From Brevibacterium ravenspurgense (lineage in GTDB: Bacteria > Actinomycetota > Actinomycetes > Actinomycetales > Brevibacteriaceae): 64,000 nucleotides of DNA. The DNA is taken from NCBI RefSeq assembly GCF_001584615.1, contig NZ_LQQC01000004.1, positions 1-64,000 of the forward strand. Reading direction: 5' to 3'. The notes under the pieces are model-generated. The model searched no databases. It was not told where the DNA came from and saw only the letters and a list, made by a program, of their open reading frames with translations. The position numbers and the translations under genes are program-made. Below, piece by piece: positions 16,389 through 25,385 of the stretch. Numbering within the stretch: position 1 is the first letter of the stretch; each line of letters opens with the position of its first letter.

Positions 16389-17939
16389 GTGAACGACCAG
16401 CGTCCCATCCGACGGGCACTTATCAGCGTCTATGACAAGACCGGACTCGAAGAGTTGGCCGCCGGACTGGCAGCCCAGGGCGTCGACATCGTGTCAACCG
16501 GTTCGACCGCGGCGCGCATTGAAGCCGCAGGAGCGTCCGTAACCCCGGTCGAACAGCTGACCGGATTCCCCGAATGCCTCGAGGGGCGCGTCAAAACGCT
16601 CCACCCGAAGGTCCACGCAGGCATCCTCGCCGACTCCCGCAAGGCCGACCACATGGACCAGCTGGAACAGCTGGGTGTCGAACAGTTTGACCTCGTGGTG
16701 GTCAACCTCTACCCGTTCGTCGAAACTGTGGCCTCCGGTGCCGGCTACGACGACGTTGTCGAACAGATCGACATCGGCGGACCCTCCATGGTGCGCGCAG
16801 CCGCAAAGAACCACCCCACGGTCGCCGTTGTCACCGATCCGGCCCGCTACGGCGAAGTCATCGAAGCCGCAGCTTCCGGTGGCTTTGACCTTGCTGCCCG
16901 CCGTGAACTTGCCAAGGCCGCTTTCGAACACACCGCCGCATACGATGTCGCGGTTGCCGTCTGGTTTGGTCAGCAGCTGGGCAGCGAAGACGTCGAACCG
17001 GACTTCTTCGGCATGACCGCTGAAAAGAAGAACGACCTGCGCTACGGCGAAAACCCGCACCAGAAGGCAGCTGTCTACGCATCTCCCGGCACCGGCGGCA
17101 TCGCGAATGCCGTCCAGCACGGCGGCAAGGAAATGTCGTACAACAACTACGTCGACACCGACGCCGCTCTGCGCGCTGCTTACGACCACGAAGGCCCGGC
17201 CGTGGCCATCATCAAACACGCCAACCCGTGCGGCATCGCAACGGCTGACACCATTGCCGAAGCACACCGCCTGGCCCACGCCACGGACTCGCTGTCCGCA
17301 TACGGCGGCGTCATCGCGTGCAACCGTCCGGTCGACCTGGCCACGGCCGAATCGATCAAGCCGATCTTCACCGAAGTCATCATCGCGCCGGGCTACGACG
17401 CCGACGCTCTTGAGCTGCTGCAGACCAAGAAGAACCTGCGGATCCTGGAAATCGAAGGCTACGACGTGCCGCTGATGGAATACCGTCAGGTCAGCGGAGG
17501 CCTGCTGGTGCAGGACCGCGACGCGCTGCAGGCAACGGGTGACCGCGCTGACCAGTGGACGCTGGCAGCTGGTGAGCCCGTTGACGACAAGACACTGGCC
17601 GACCTCGAATTCGCGTGGCGCGCATGCCGGGCCGTGAAGTCCAACGCAATCCTGCTGGCATCCGACGGTGCCGCCGTCGGCGTGGGCATGGGCCAGGTCA
17701 ACCGCGTGGACTCGGCGAAGCTCGCCGTTGAGCGCGCAGGCGCTGAACGTGCCCAGGGCTCGGTTGCAGCATCCGATGCGTTCTTCCCGTTCGCCGACGG
17801 CCTCCAGGTGCTCATCGACGGCGGTGTCAAGGCTGTCGTTCAGCCCGGCGGTTCGATTCGCGACGAAGAGGTCATCGCCGCTGCAGAGGCCGCGGGCATT
17901 TCGATGTACTTCACCGGCACCCGCCACTTCTTCCACTGA
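16389..17939 (+). CDS. purH: Bifunctional AICAR formyltransferase / IMP cyclohydrolase
   Basis: 516 residues, normal PurH length. It catalyses the last two steps to IMP. The N-terminal IMP cyclohydrolase domain shows [31 protein letters not shown]; the C-terminal transformylase shows [19 protein letters not shown] and [13 protein letters not shown], ending in TGTRHFFH. The GTG start has AGGAG at good distance. Within the purN operon. Confidence 0.97.
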   Translation: MNDQRPIRRALISVYDKTGLEELAAGLAAQGVDIVSTGSTAARIEAAGASVTPVEQLTGFPECLEGRVKTLHPKVHAGILADSRKADHMDQLEQLGVEQFDLVVVNLYPFVETVASGAGYDDVVEQIDIGGPSMVRAAAKNHPTVAVVTDPARYGEVIEAAASGGFDLAARRELAKAAFEHTAAYDVAVAVWFGQQLGSEDVEPDFFGMTAEKKNDLRYGENPHQKAAVYASPGTGGIANAVQHGGKEMSYNNYVDTDAALRAAYDHEGPAVAIIKHANPCGIATADTIAEAHRLAHATDSLSAYGGVIACNRPVDLATAESIKPIFTEVIIAPGYDADALELLQTKKNLRILEIEGYDVPLMEYRQVSGGLLVQDRDALQATGDRADQWTLAAGEPVDDKTLADLEFAWRACRAVKSNAILLASDGAAVGVGMGQVNRVDSAKLAVERAGAERAQGSVAASDAFFPFADGLQVLIDGGVKAVVQPGGSIRDEEVIAAAEAAGISMYFTGTRHFFH

Positions 17940-17960
17940 TCGGCTGTCGCCAGAGCACAC

Positions 17961-18320
17961 ATGGCTAAGGCCGGCAAAACCCGAACCTCCCGTGCGAGCC
18001 GCGCTCGCACGGGAGGTCGCGGGCCCATTTCCAAAAGGTGGATCTACTGGAAGCGCCGCTATTCCAACCCGGTGCGGCGCGACTGGGTTCTCCTGTACAC
18101 GCTCATCGGGATTGCGCTGTCGTGTGCCGGTGCACTCGTGAACGTTCGCGTGGGCGGCATCATGCTCGCCGCGACAATCGCCGCCGTGGGGCTCCTGCGC
18201 ATTGTGCCGAGCTCATGGCAGAAAACCTGGGTCAACCGAAGTGCCGCCACTGATGCTGTGACGACGCTGCTTGCCGCGGCCATCCTGGTTTTTCTCACTC
18301 TGACCCTGCCGTCAACCTGA
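17961..18320 (+). CDS. DUF3017-like small membrane protein
   Basis: 119 residues. A basic N-terminus ([19 protein letters not shown], then KRWIYWKRR) is followed by three hydrophobic segments with a [18 protein letters not shown] loop. Size, topology and place after purH match the actinobacterial DUF3017 family, of unknown function. It follows purH by 21 bp and probably belongs to the same operon. Its stop overlaps a short inverted repeat (TGCCGTC/GACGGCA, 18307-18325) before the convergent helicase gene. Confidence 0.65.
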   Translation: MAKAGKTRTSRASRARTGGRGPISKRWIYWKRRYSNPVRRDWVLLYTLIGIALSCAGALVNVRVGGIMLAATIAAVGLLRIVPSSWQKTWVNRSAATDAVTTLLAAAILVFLTLTLPST

Positions 18321-18329
18321 CGGCACCGG

Positions 18330-20723
18330 CTACAGCTTTTCGACCGGCGCGTAGCGCATGAGCAGGCGCTTGGTGCCCTCTGAACCGAAGTCGACCGTCG
18401 CGACTGCCTTGTCTCCGCTTCCGGACACTTCGAGAACCGTTCCCACCCCGAAGGAGTCGTGGGAAACCTTGTCCCCGGCTTCGACGACAACGGCTTCGCG
18501 ATTGGGGCGAATGCGGTTGGGGAAGCTGCGGCCAACACTCGCCGCGGACTGGCTGGGCCGGCCTGAGCGCATGCTGCGGCCCAGAGTGCCCGACCATCCG
18601 TGTGCACCGGAACGCGATTCTTCGCGCTCGGCAGCTGCCGCGGGGCTCAGCGTGCCCGTCGATTCCCAGTTGATGAGATCTTCGGGGATTTCGCCTAGAA
18701 AGCGGCTGGGCGGGTTGTACTGCGGCTGGCCCCACATAGAGCGGGTTTCAGCGCGGGACAGGAACAGCTTCTGCTCTGCTCGGGTCAGACCGACATAGGC
18801 CAAGCGGCGCTCTTCGGCCAGTTCCGTGGGATCGGAGAATGAGCGCTGGTGGGGGAACGTGCCGTCTTCCAGACCCGTGAGGAACACCACGGGGAATTCG
18901 AGGCCCTTGGCCGTGTGCAGGGTCATGAGGGTGACTTCGCCCAGTTCGGCGTCCGGAATCGAATCGGCATCCGCTGTCAGCGACACCCGCTCAAGGAAGT
19001 CTCCGAGAGTGCTTTCCGGGTGCTGCGCGTGGAAGTCTTCGGCCACGGCAACGAGTTCGGCGAGGTTGTCGACCCGGGCTTCGTCCTGCGGATCCGAGCT
19101 GGCGCTCAGTTCAGCCAGGTAGCCGGTCTGTTCCAAAACGGATTCGATGACGCGGGAGGCAGGCGCACCGTCAGCTGAAGTCATGAGGTCGTTCATCAGG
19201 ACCGTGAACTTTTTGAGGGGACCGAGCGTGCGGGATGTCATGCCGGGGGCTTCGTCGACTCGCTGCAGGGCCGCCCACAGGGAAATCTGTTCGCGCGAGG
19301 CAAAGGCCTGCAGCAGCGCCAGGGAGCGATCTCCGATGGAGCGCTTGGGAACGTTGATGATGCGGCTGAGGTTGACGTCGTCATCCGGGTTGTCGATGAC
19401 GCGGACATAGGCCAGCGCGTCCTTGATTTCGCGGCGCTCGTAGAAGCGGGTGCCGCCGACGACCCGGTAGGGGATGCCGGAGCGCACAAGCGCGTCTTCA
19501 ATGGCCCGGGACTGGGCGTTGGTCCTGTAGAACACCGCGAAGTCGCCGTAGCTTAGGCCTTTGTCGTCCATGACGGAGTCGATGCGGTCGACGATGAACT
19601 GCGCTTCTGACTGTTCGCTGTCGGCCACCCAGCCGGTGATGACGTCCCCGCTGCCGGAGTCCGTCCACAGGCGCTTGACCCGACGGTCGTCGTTGTTGGA
19701 GATGACGGCGTTGGCCGCTGACAGGATGTTCTGCGTGGACCGGTAGTTCTGTTCGAGCAGAACCGTGGCTGCCTGCGGAAAGTCCTCTTCGAACTCTTCG
19801 ATATTGCGCACCGTGGCGCCGCGGAAAGCGTAGATGGACTGGTCTGCATCGCCGACGACCGTGAGTTCGGCCGGGTTGTCGTCCGAATCAGTTCCCGCAA
19901 GCGCCCTGACCAGCTGATACTGCGCGGGGTTCGTGTCTTGGTATTCGTCGACGAGGATGTGGCGGAACCGCGCCCGATAGCTGGCCGCGATGTCCGGAAA
20001 CGCGCCGAGCATGTGGACGGTTTCCATGATGAGGTCGTCGAAGTCGAAGGCGTTGGCCGTGGCAAGCCGCTGCTGATAGCGGGTGTACACCGACGCGATC
20101 GTCGAATCATACGGGTTGTTCGCCGATTGCGCGGCGAAGTCCTCAGCCGTGATGAGTTCGTTCTTGACGTTCGAAATGCGGTGCTGGAGTGACTTCGGAG
20201 AGAACTTCTTGGTGTCAAGGTCGAGTTCGCGGGCCACCTGGGTGATTAGCCGCAGAGAGTCAGCGGAATCGTAGATGGTGAAGTTCGAGCTGCGGCCCAG
20301 CGCTTTGGCTTCGCGGCGCAGAATGCGCACGCACGCCGAGTGGAAGGTCGAAATCCACATGCCGCGGGCCTGCGTGCCGATGAGCTGTTCGACGCGCTCC
20401 TGCATTTCCCGGGCTGCCTTGTTGGTGAAGGTGATGGCGAGGATCTGCCCGGGGTGCGCCCGTCCGGTGCGCAGTGCGTAGGCGATCCTGCGGGTGAGCA
20501 CCGCAGTTTTGCCCGAGCCCGCCCCGGCCACGATCAGCAGGGGGCCGCCCTGGTGTACAGCGGCTTCGCGCTGCTGCGGGTTGAGTCCGGCCAGCAGCTC
20601 TTCCGGGTCCGAGGTGGTAGGCACCGAACCGTCTGTGGAGACGGAGGATTCCGGGGTCGGCGAGGCTGCGGCTTCGGCGGCAGCGGAAGCATGGGGATTG
20701 AGGAAATCGAACGGTGAGCTCAT
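18330..20723 (-). CDS. pcrA: ATP-dependent DNA helicase PcrA/UvrD1
   Basis: 797 residues. Superfamily 1A 3'-5' helicase for excision repair and clearing stalled RNA polymerase. Motifs: LNPQQREAA (Q motif), AGAGSGKT (66-73), AITFTNKAAREM, DEYQDTN, VVGDADQSIYAFRGA, LLEQNYRST, VMTLHTAKGLEFP and YVGLTRAEQKL. A ~45-residue Ser/Pro-rich N-terminal tail precedes the core. The last ~50 residues (GDKVSHDSFGVGTVLEV) form the Tudor-like domain that contacts RNA polymerase. The ATG at 20723 was preferred to an upstream in-frame codon; CATACT 10 nt before it may be the -10 box. Confidence 0.95.
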   Translation of the reverse strand: MSSPFDFLNPHASAAAEAAASPTPESSVSTDGSVPTTSDPEELLAGLNPQQREAAVHQGGPLLIVAGAGSGKTAVLTRRIAYALRTGRAHPGQILAITFTNKAAREMQERVEQLIGTQARGMWISTFHSACVRILRREAKALGRSSNFTIYDSADSLRLITQVARELDLDTKKFSPKSLQHRISNVKNELITAEDFAAQSANNPYDSTIASVYTRYQQRLATANAFDFDDLIMETVHMLGAFPDIAASYRARFRHILVDEYQDTNPAQYQLVRALAGTDSDDNPAELTVVGDADQSIYAFRGATVRNIEEFEEDFPQAATVLLEQNYRSTQNILSAANAVISNNDDRRVKRLWTDSGSGDVITGWVADSEQSEAQFIVDRIDSVMDDKGLSYGDFAVFYRTNAQSRAIEDALVRSGIPYRVVGGTRFYERREIKDALAYVRVIDNPDDDVNLSRIINVPKRSIGDRSLALLQAFASREQISLWAALQRVDEAPGMTSRTLGPLKKFTVLMNDLMTSADGAPASRVIESVLEQTGYLAELSASSDPQDEARVDNLAELVAVAEDFHAQHPESTLGDFLERVSLTADADSIPDAELGEVTLMTLHTAKGLEFPVVFLTGLEDGTFPHQRSFSDPTELAEERRLAYVGLTRAEQKLFLSRAETRSMWGQPQYNPPSRFLGEIPEDLINWESTGTLSPAAAAEREESRSGAHGWSGTLGRSMRSGRPSQSAASVGRSFPNRIRPNREAVVVEAGDKVSHDSFGVGTVLEVSGSGDKAVATVDFGSEGTKRLLMRYAPVEKL

Positions 20724-20799
20724 GGTGCTTCCCAGTATGGCAGGAGGGGCTGACGCAGGGCCTGCGAGTGCGATTCGGACGCAGAGAACAGGCACAGAA

Positions 20800-20834
20800 A
20801 AGGGGCGCCGTACTCACGGCGCCCCTTGCAGTCC
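20800..20834 (-). terminator. Intrinsic terminator after small membrane protein gene
   Basis: AAGGGGCGCCGT / ACGGCGCCCCTT arms (20800-20811, 20816-20827) with a 4-nt loop. On the minus strand the stem is followed by TTTTCTGT, a good U tract, ending the 20842-21246 transcript before pcrA. Confidence 0.85.
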
Positions 20835-20841
20835 GACGAAA

Positions 20842-21246
20842 TCAGAGGGTGAAGACTGCGACGAGCACGGCGAGCACAGCCGCGCCGAAGCCGATGTGCG
20901 CCATAGTGGCCGACGGGGCAGCGGTCTTGACCGCGCCGTCAGCGGCAACGTCGGCACCGGCAGCGGGTGCGGCAGCCTTTTCGCGCTTGTTGCCGATGAT
21001 GAACACGATGAGCGCAACAAGTCCCAGGAGGATCTTGATGCCAGCACCTGCTCGCAGCGACATGGTCGGGTTGCCCTGCATCTCCAACATTCCGAACAGC
21101 AGGATGCCGGTGACGACCTGCAGGCCGGCCGCGTGGAGCATACCGGGCAGAACTCGCGGTGCTTTGACCGTGACGAGGTAGCCGCCGACGATCATCGCCA
21201 TGCCGATAAGGTGAAGAAGAACGAGGATATTCTGAACGATTTCCAT
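20842..21246 (-). CDS. Hypothetical four-segment membrane protein
   Basis: 134 residues, four hydrophobic segments (NILVLLHLIGMAMIVGGYLV, GLQVVTGILLFGMLE, GIKILLGLVALIVFIIG, AHIGFGAAVLAVLVAVFTL) with an Ala-rich linker (KAAAPAAGADVAADGA) before the last. The architecture resembles uncharacterised actinobacterial integral membrane proteins often found beside glmU; no function known. The start at 21246 is fixed by TAGAAT 7 nt upstream; an upstream in-frame extension would run across the tRNA-Gln region and is rejected. Confidence 0.75.
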   Translation of the reverse strand: MEIVQNILVLLHLIGMAMIVGGYLVTVKAPRVLPGMLHAAGLQVVTGILLFGMLEMQGNPTMSLRAGAGIKILLGLVALIVFIIGNKREKAAAPAAGADVAADGAVKTAAPSATMAHIGFGAAVLAVLVAVFTL

Positions 21247-21253
21247 AGCCCAG

Positions 21254-21259
21254 ATTCTA
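21254..21259 (-). promoter_or_regulatory. -10 box TAGAAT, leaderless start of the 134-residue membrane protein
   Basis: TAGAAT on the minus strand ends 7 nt before the ATG at 21246, with no ribosome-binding site. Confidence 0.65.
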
Positions 21260-21321
21260 GTGGCAAGATATGAGAGCACCCTGAGCGGGCCAGCTCGGGG
21301 CCGTATCCCACGTCGGATCGA

Positions 21322-21393
21322 TCCGCCCTGGTGTAATGGCAGCACGCCGGCCTTTGGAGCCGTGCAGTTTAGGTTCGAATCCTAAGGGCGGAG
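21322..21393 (+). tRNA. tRNA-Gln (anticodon UUG)
   Basis: Cloverleaf of 72 nt: acceptor TCCGCCC/GGGCGGA with the U1-A72 pair usual for glutamine tRNA, D arm GTG...GCAC, anticodon loop CTTTGGA (anticodon TTG), T arm TTAGG-TTCGAAT-CCTAA and discriminator G. CCA is not encoded. It lies just upstream of glmU, where a tRNA-Gln gene also sits in mycobacteria. Confidence 0.96.
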
Positions 21394-21434
21394 CTGAAGC
21401 GGAAAACCGCACGCAGTCAACACCGAGGAGCAGC

Positions 21435-22883
21435 ATGGCTGACCATCCCGCAGCTGTCATCGTTCTGGCAGCAGGCGCCGGAACCCGGATGAAGTCCGCA
21501 ACACCGAAGGTGATGCACCAGATCGGCGGGAGGTCCCTCCTGCACCACGCGGTCAGCGCGGCAGCCGGGGTTGCTCCCGAACACCTCGTGGTTGTGCTGC
21601 GCCATGAACGCGAACTCGTGGCAGACCACCTCGACCAGGTGACGGCGGCTGTCGAACAGTCGATCATCGTTGCCGACCAGGACAGCGTGCCCGGCACCGG
21701 CCGGGCCGCCGAATGCGCTCTCACCCAGCTTCCGCAGGACCTGCGCGGCACTGTCGTCGTCACCTACGGCGATGTCCCGCTGCTGACCTCGCAGACGATT
21801 GCGGACCTCGTGCGCTTCCACGAAGAGAACTCCCACGCCGTCACGGTTCTGTCTGCCCACGTGGACAACCCGCACGGCTACGGTCGCATCATCCGCGACG
21901 CCGCCGGTGCGCTCGAGAAGATCGTCGAAGAAAAAGACGCCGACGACGCGCAGCGCAAGATCACCGAAATCAACTCCGGCATCTACGCCTTTGACGCGGG
22001 CGTCCTGCGGTCCTCCCTCGAACAGGTCAGCACCGACAACGCGCAGGGCGAAAAGTACCTCACCGACGTCATCGGCCTGGCTCGCGATGCGGGCTCTTCG
22101 GTCGCTGCGATGGTCACGGATGACCTGTGGCAGGTCGAGGGCGCCAACGACCGTGTGCAGCTGGCCCAGCTGGGCCGCGAACTCAACCGCCGCACCGTCG
22201 AACACTGGATGCGCGAAGGCGTGACCGTCGTCGACCCCGAAACCACGTGGATCGACTCTGACGTTTCACTCAGCCCCGACGTCACGATCCTGCCGAACGT
22301 CCAGCTGCACGGAGCCACCGACATCGGCACCGGTGCCGTCATCGGGCCGGACACCACGCTCACCGACACCGAGGTGAAGGCAAGAGCCCGCGTCATTCGC
22401 ACCCACGGCGAGCTCGCGGTGATCGGCGAGGGCGCCTCGGTCGGTCCGTTCGCCTACCTGCGCCCCGGCACGGAACTGGGTGCCGACGGCAAGATCGGCA
22501 CCTTCGTCGAAACCAAGAACGCGCAGATCGGGACCGGCACCAAGGTGCCGCACCTGACCTACGTGGGGGACGCCGAAATCGGCGATTACTCCAACATCGG
22601 AGCTTCCTCCGTGTTCGTCAACTACGACGGACAGACCAAACACCGCACTGTTGTCGGCTCCCACTGCCGCACCGGTTCGGACACGATGTTCATCGCACCG
22701 GTGACCGTCGGCGACGGCGCCTATTCGGGCGCCGGCACCGTCATCCGCAAGAACGTTCCCGCGGGGTCACTGGCCATCACCTACGCTGAACAGAAGAACA
22801 TCGAGGGGTGGGTTCAGAAGAACCGACCCGGAACAGCAGCAGCAGAAGCCGCAGAGCGCGCTAAGGAGTCTGAGGGCAAGTGA
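21435..22883 (+). CDS. glmU: Bifunctional GlcNAc-1-P uridyltransferase / GlcN-1-P acetyltransferase
   Basis: 482 residues. It makes UDP-GlcNAc for peptidoglycan. The N-terminal pyrophosphorylase domain has VLAAGAGTRMKSATPKVMH, GTGRAAECAL and VTYGDVPLL. The C-terminal left-handed beta-helix acetyltransferase has hexapeptide repeats, GPFAYLRPGTELG, FVETKNAQIG and VNYDGQTKHRT. A basic/acidic tail ends the chain. GAGGAG precedes the ATG at 21435. GTGA overlap with prs (22880-22883) couples the two. Confidence 0.97.
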   Translation: MADHPAAVIVLAAGAGTRMKSATPKVMHQIGGRSLLHHAVSAAAGVAPEHLVVVLRHERELVADHLDQVTAAVEQSIIVADQDSVPGTGRAAECALTQLPQDLRGTVVVTYGDVPLLTSQTIADLVRFHEENSHAVTVLSAHVDNPHGYGRIIRDAAGALEKIVEEKDADDAQRKITEINSGIYAFDAGVLRSSLEQVSTDNAQGEKYLTDVIGLARDAGSSVAAMVTDDLWQVEGANDRVQLAQLGRELNRRTVEHWMREGVTVVDPETTWIDSDVSLSPDVTILPNVQLHGATDIGTGAVIGPDTTLTDTEVKARARVIRTHGELAVIGEGASVGPFAYLRPGTELGADGKIGTFVETKNAQIGTGTKVPHLTYVGDAEIGDYSNIGASSVFVNYDGQTKHRTVVGSHCRTGSDTMFIAPVTVGDGAYSGAGTVIRKNVPAGSLAITYAEQKNIEGWVQKNRPGTAAAEAAERAKESEGK

Positions 22884-23854
22884 ACGAGATTACAACTACC
22901 GGCGAAAAGAAACTCGTCCTGGTTACGGGGCGTTCGCACCCGGAACTGGCCGCCGATGTCGCCGAGAACCTCGGCACGGAACTGCTGGAAACCGAAATCC
23001 GGCCGTTTGCCAACGGTGAGATCTACGTGCGCTACTCCGAGTCCGTGCGCGGCAGCGACGTGTTCGTTCTGCAGTCGCACTGCACGCCCATCAACGAATG
23101 GGTCATGGAGCAGCTCATCATGCTCGACGCGCTCAAGCGCGCATCCGCCAAGCGCATCACCGTTATCGCCCCGTTCTTCCCGTACGCCCGTCAGGACAAG
23201 AAGCACCGCGGCCGCGAACCGATCTCCGCCCGCCTCATGGCCGACCTCTTCCGCACCGCCGGTGCTGACCGCATCATCACGGTCGACCTGCACACCTCCC
23301 AGATCCAGGGCTTCTTCGACGGCCCCGTCGACCACCTCGTTGCCCTGCCGACCCTGGCCGGCTACGTCAAGGACAACTACGGCGACAGCAGCCTGGCGGT
23401 TGTTTCCCCGGACGCCGGCCGCATCAAGGTCGCAGAGAACTGGTCGGAAGCGCTCGGCGGTGTGCCGCTGGCCTTCATCCACAAGACCCGTGACATCGAC
23501 CGTCCGAACGAATCCAAGGCCAACCGCGTGGTCGGTGATGTCGAAGGCCGCATGTGCGTGCTCGTCGACGACATGATCGACACCGGCGGCACGATCGTCC
23601 AGGCGGCTGACGCGTGCATGAACGCCGGCGCTAAGGGCGTCATCATCGTCGCCACCCATGCCGTGTTCTCCGGCCCGGCAGTTGAGCGCCTGGACAACTC
23701 CTGCGCAGAAGAGGTCATCGTGACCAACACCCTGCCGATCGAAGACGACAAGAAGTTCGGCAAGCTCACCGAACTGTCGATCGCACCGCTTCTGGCACGC
23801 GCAGTCCACGAAGTTTTCGAAGACGGATCCGTCACCAGCCTGTTCGACATCTGA
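22880..23854 (+). CDS. prs: Ribose-phosphate pyrophosphokinase
   Basis: 324 residues. It makes PRPP for purine, pyrimidine, NAD, His and Trp synthesis. Signatures: FANGEIYVR, PFFPYARQDKKHRGREPIS (ATP-binding loop), DRIITVDLHTSQIQGFF (metal-binding), VVSPDAGR and LVDDMIDTGGTI (PRPP-binding). The GTG start overlaps the glmU stop; GAGGG is upstream. This glmU-prs-rplY-pth order is conserved in actinobacteria. PRPP is also a substrate for pncB in this window. Confidence 0.97.
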   Translation: MNEITTTGEKKLVLVTGRSHPELAADVAENLGTELLETEIRPFANGEIYVRYSESVRGSDVFVLQSHCTPINEWVMEQLIMLDALKRASAKRITVIAPFFPYARQDKKHRGREPISARLMADLFRTAGADRIITVDLHTSQIQGFFDGPVDHLVALPTLAGYVKDNYGDSSLAVVSPDAGRIKVAENWSEALGGVPLAFIHKTRDIDRPNESKANRVVGDVEGRMCVLVDDMIDTGGTIVQAADACMNAGAKGVIIVATHAVFSGPAVERLDNSCAEEVIVTNTLPIEDDKKFGKLTELSIAPLLARAVHEVFEDGSVTSLFDI

Positions 23855-23891
23855 GGCGGGCTTCGGCGCTGAGCGCCAGAGCTTTCGCACT

Positions 23892-23927
23892 CGCCCCGTT
23901 CGCGGCATTTCTGCCGTGGGCGGGGCG
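23892..23927 (+). terminator. Hairpin after prs
   Basis: CGCCCCG (23892-23898) pairs with CGGGGCG (23921-23927), with an inner CGGCA/TGCCG stem. U tract is poor (TAGTGTATTCTTG), so termination may be partial. Confidence 0.6.
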
Positions 23928-23932
23928 TAGTG

Positions 23933-24030
23933 TATTCTTGTGTGGTTGCCTCGGCGAGGGGAGCCCAGACTCCCGTTATCGACGCGGGTTATCTTGCGTC
24001 CGCCGTGGGATTGTATTCACCACGAAGGAG
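23933..24030 (+). promoter_or_regulatory. rplY promoter (TATTCT) and structured leader
   Basis: TATTCT (23933-23938) is a likely -10 box, giving a leader of ~90 nt. The leader contains GGGAG/CTCCC (23959-23963, 23970-23974), GACGC/GCGTC (23981-23985, 23996-24000) and CGTGG/CCACG (24004-24008, 24020-24024). The last stem abuts the AAGGAG ribosome-binding site (24025-24030), as expected for an autoregulated ribosomal-protein leader; regulation is inferred. Confidence 0.5.
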
Positions 24031-24035
24031 ACACA

Positions 24036-24698
24036 ATGGCAGCTGATTTTGTTCTCAACGTTAAGCCGCGCGATGAGCACGGCAAGGGCGCATCCCGCCG
24101 CGCACGCCGTGCCGGCCGCGTTCCCGCTGTGATGTACGGTCACGGCATCGACCCCGTTCACATGACCATCGACGGCCACGACATCATGATGGCGATGAAG
24201 GTCCCGAACGCTCTTCTGGAAATCAAGAACGACGACGACGGCTTCAAGTCGCTCGCGGTTGCACGTGAAGTGCAGCGCCACCCGGTCCGCCGCGACATCG
24301 TCCACGTTGACCTCATCAAGGTCAAGAAGGGCGAAAAGATCGAGGTCGACGTCCCCGTCACCCTCGAAGGCGAATCCGCACCCGAAACCATCGTTTCGCT
24401 CGAAGCGGTCACCGTCCGCGTTCTCGCAGACGCCACCGACCTGCCGGAAGAAGTCATCGTTTCGGTCGAAGGCCGCGAAGCAGGCGACCACATCTACGCG
24501 GGCGACGTCAAGCTCGCCGGCGATGTCGAACTGGTCGACGACGAAGAGCTCATGGTCGTCAACATTGCGCAGGAAATGTCGGCTGAAGAACTCGAAGCTG
24601 AACTCGAATCCGACGCTCAGCCTGACGAACCCGAAGCAGCTGAGGGCGACGCCGAAGAAGCCGGCGACGACGCAGCTGAAGAAGAATCCGAAGACTGA
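24036..24698 (+). CDS. rplY: 50S ribosomal protein L25/Ctc (TL5 type)
   Basis: 220 residues. N-terminal L25 domain that binds 5S rRNA (RDEHGKGASRRARRAGRVPAV, then MYGHGIDP), followed by the Ctc/TL5 C-terminal domain (EIKND, VHVDLIKVKKGEKIEVDVPV, DLPEEVIVSVE). The last ~45 residues are almost all Glu, Asp and Ala, a flexible acidic tail. AAGGAG precedes the ATG. Between prs and pth in the conserved order; followed by a strong terminator, so it is likely its own transcript. Confidence 0.95.
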   Translation: MAADFVLNVKPRDEHGKGASRRARRAGRVPAVMYGHGIDPVHMTIDGHDIMMAMKVPNALLEIKNDDDGFKSLAVAREVQRHPVRRDIVHVDLIKVKKGEKIEVDVPVTLEGESAPETIVSLEAVTVRVLADATDLPEEVIVSVEGREAGDHIYAGDVKLAGDVELVDDEELMVVNIAQEMSAEELEAELESDAQPDEPEAAEGDAEEAGDDAAEEESED

Positions 24699-24714
24699 TC
24701 TTCTGATCTCTGTG

Positions 24715-24742
24715 AAAGGCCCCGCCCGAGTGCGGGGCCTTT
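24715..24742 (+). terminator. Intrinsic terminator after rplY
   Basis: AAAGGCCCCGC (24715-24725) and GCGGGGCCTTT (24732-24742) with a 6-nt loop; the stem itself ends in TTT. Confidence 0.85.
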
Positions 24743-24803
24743 CGCACATACACGGTCTTAAAGCACAACACTGAGCACTGCGAGCTTTTCGAGGAGAACG
24801 GCG

Positions 24804-25385
24804 ATGTCTGGAACCTGGTTGATTGTCGGCCTGGGCAATCCGGGGCCGCGCTATGAGCGCACACGGCACAACATCGGCTACATGGTGGTTGATGAACTGC
24901 TGAGCCGCACCGGCGGTGCGCTGAGCAAAACCAAACACCGCGCCTTTGCCGACACCGTCCGCATCGGCGGCGAAAAAGCGGTGCTCATGCGCTCCATGAC
25001 CTACATGAATGAAAGCGGGATCGCGGTACGCGGTCTGGCTGATTTCTACGGGGTTGACCCTGAGCGGATCATCGCCGTCCACGACGACGTCGACATTCCC
25101 TTCGACAGCATCAAACTCAAAATCGGTGGGGGAGAGGGCGGCCACAACGGCCTGCGCTCCATCACACAGCACATCGGAACCCGCGACTATCTGCGGCTGC
25201 GCGCCGGTGTTGGCCGCCCACCCGGACGCATGGACACCGCCGACTTCGTGCTTCGTCCCTTTTCCAGTGACGAGACCGCGAACCTGCCGATCTTCGTGGG
25301 CGACCTTGCGGATGCCTGCGAAGATCTGGTGCGCCTGGGATTGACGGAAACCCAGCAGCGCTATCACGGCCGTTCACGCGGTTAG
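24804..25385 (+). CDS. pth: Peptidyl-tRNA hydrolase
   Basis: 193 residues. It recycles peptidyl-tRNA released by stalled ribosomes. Catalytic set visible: Asn12 in GLGNPGPRY, His22 in TRHNIGY, Asn69 in MTYMNESG, Asp in VHDDVD and Asn in GGHNGLRSI. The usual KPxTYMN block reads MRSMTYMNESG. AGGAG is upstream of ATG. Its stop overlaps the convergent rhomboid gene stop by 4 bp (25382-25385). Confidence 0.96.
   Translation: MSGTWLIVGLGNPGPRYERTRHNIGYMVVDELLSRTGGALSKTKHRAFADTVRIGGEKAVLMRSMTYMNESGIAVRGLADFYGVDPERIIAVHDDVDIPFDSIKLKIGGGEGGHNGLRSITQHIGTRDYLRLRAGVGRPPGRMDTADFVLRPFSSDETANLPIFVGDLADACEDLVRLGLTETQQRYHGRSRG

Noticed and set aside
16494-17960. Long antisense frame over purH (about 490 codons); similar ones over rplY-pth (23976-25367), ndh (35265-36440) and the MBL gene (8627-9682)
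   Set aside because: Mirror frames of well-identified genes; no ribosome-binding sites, promoters or recognisable domains.
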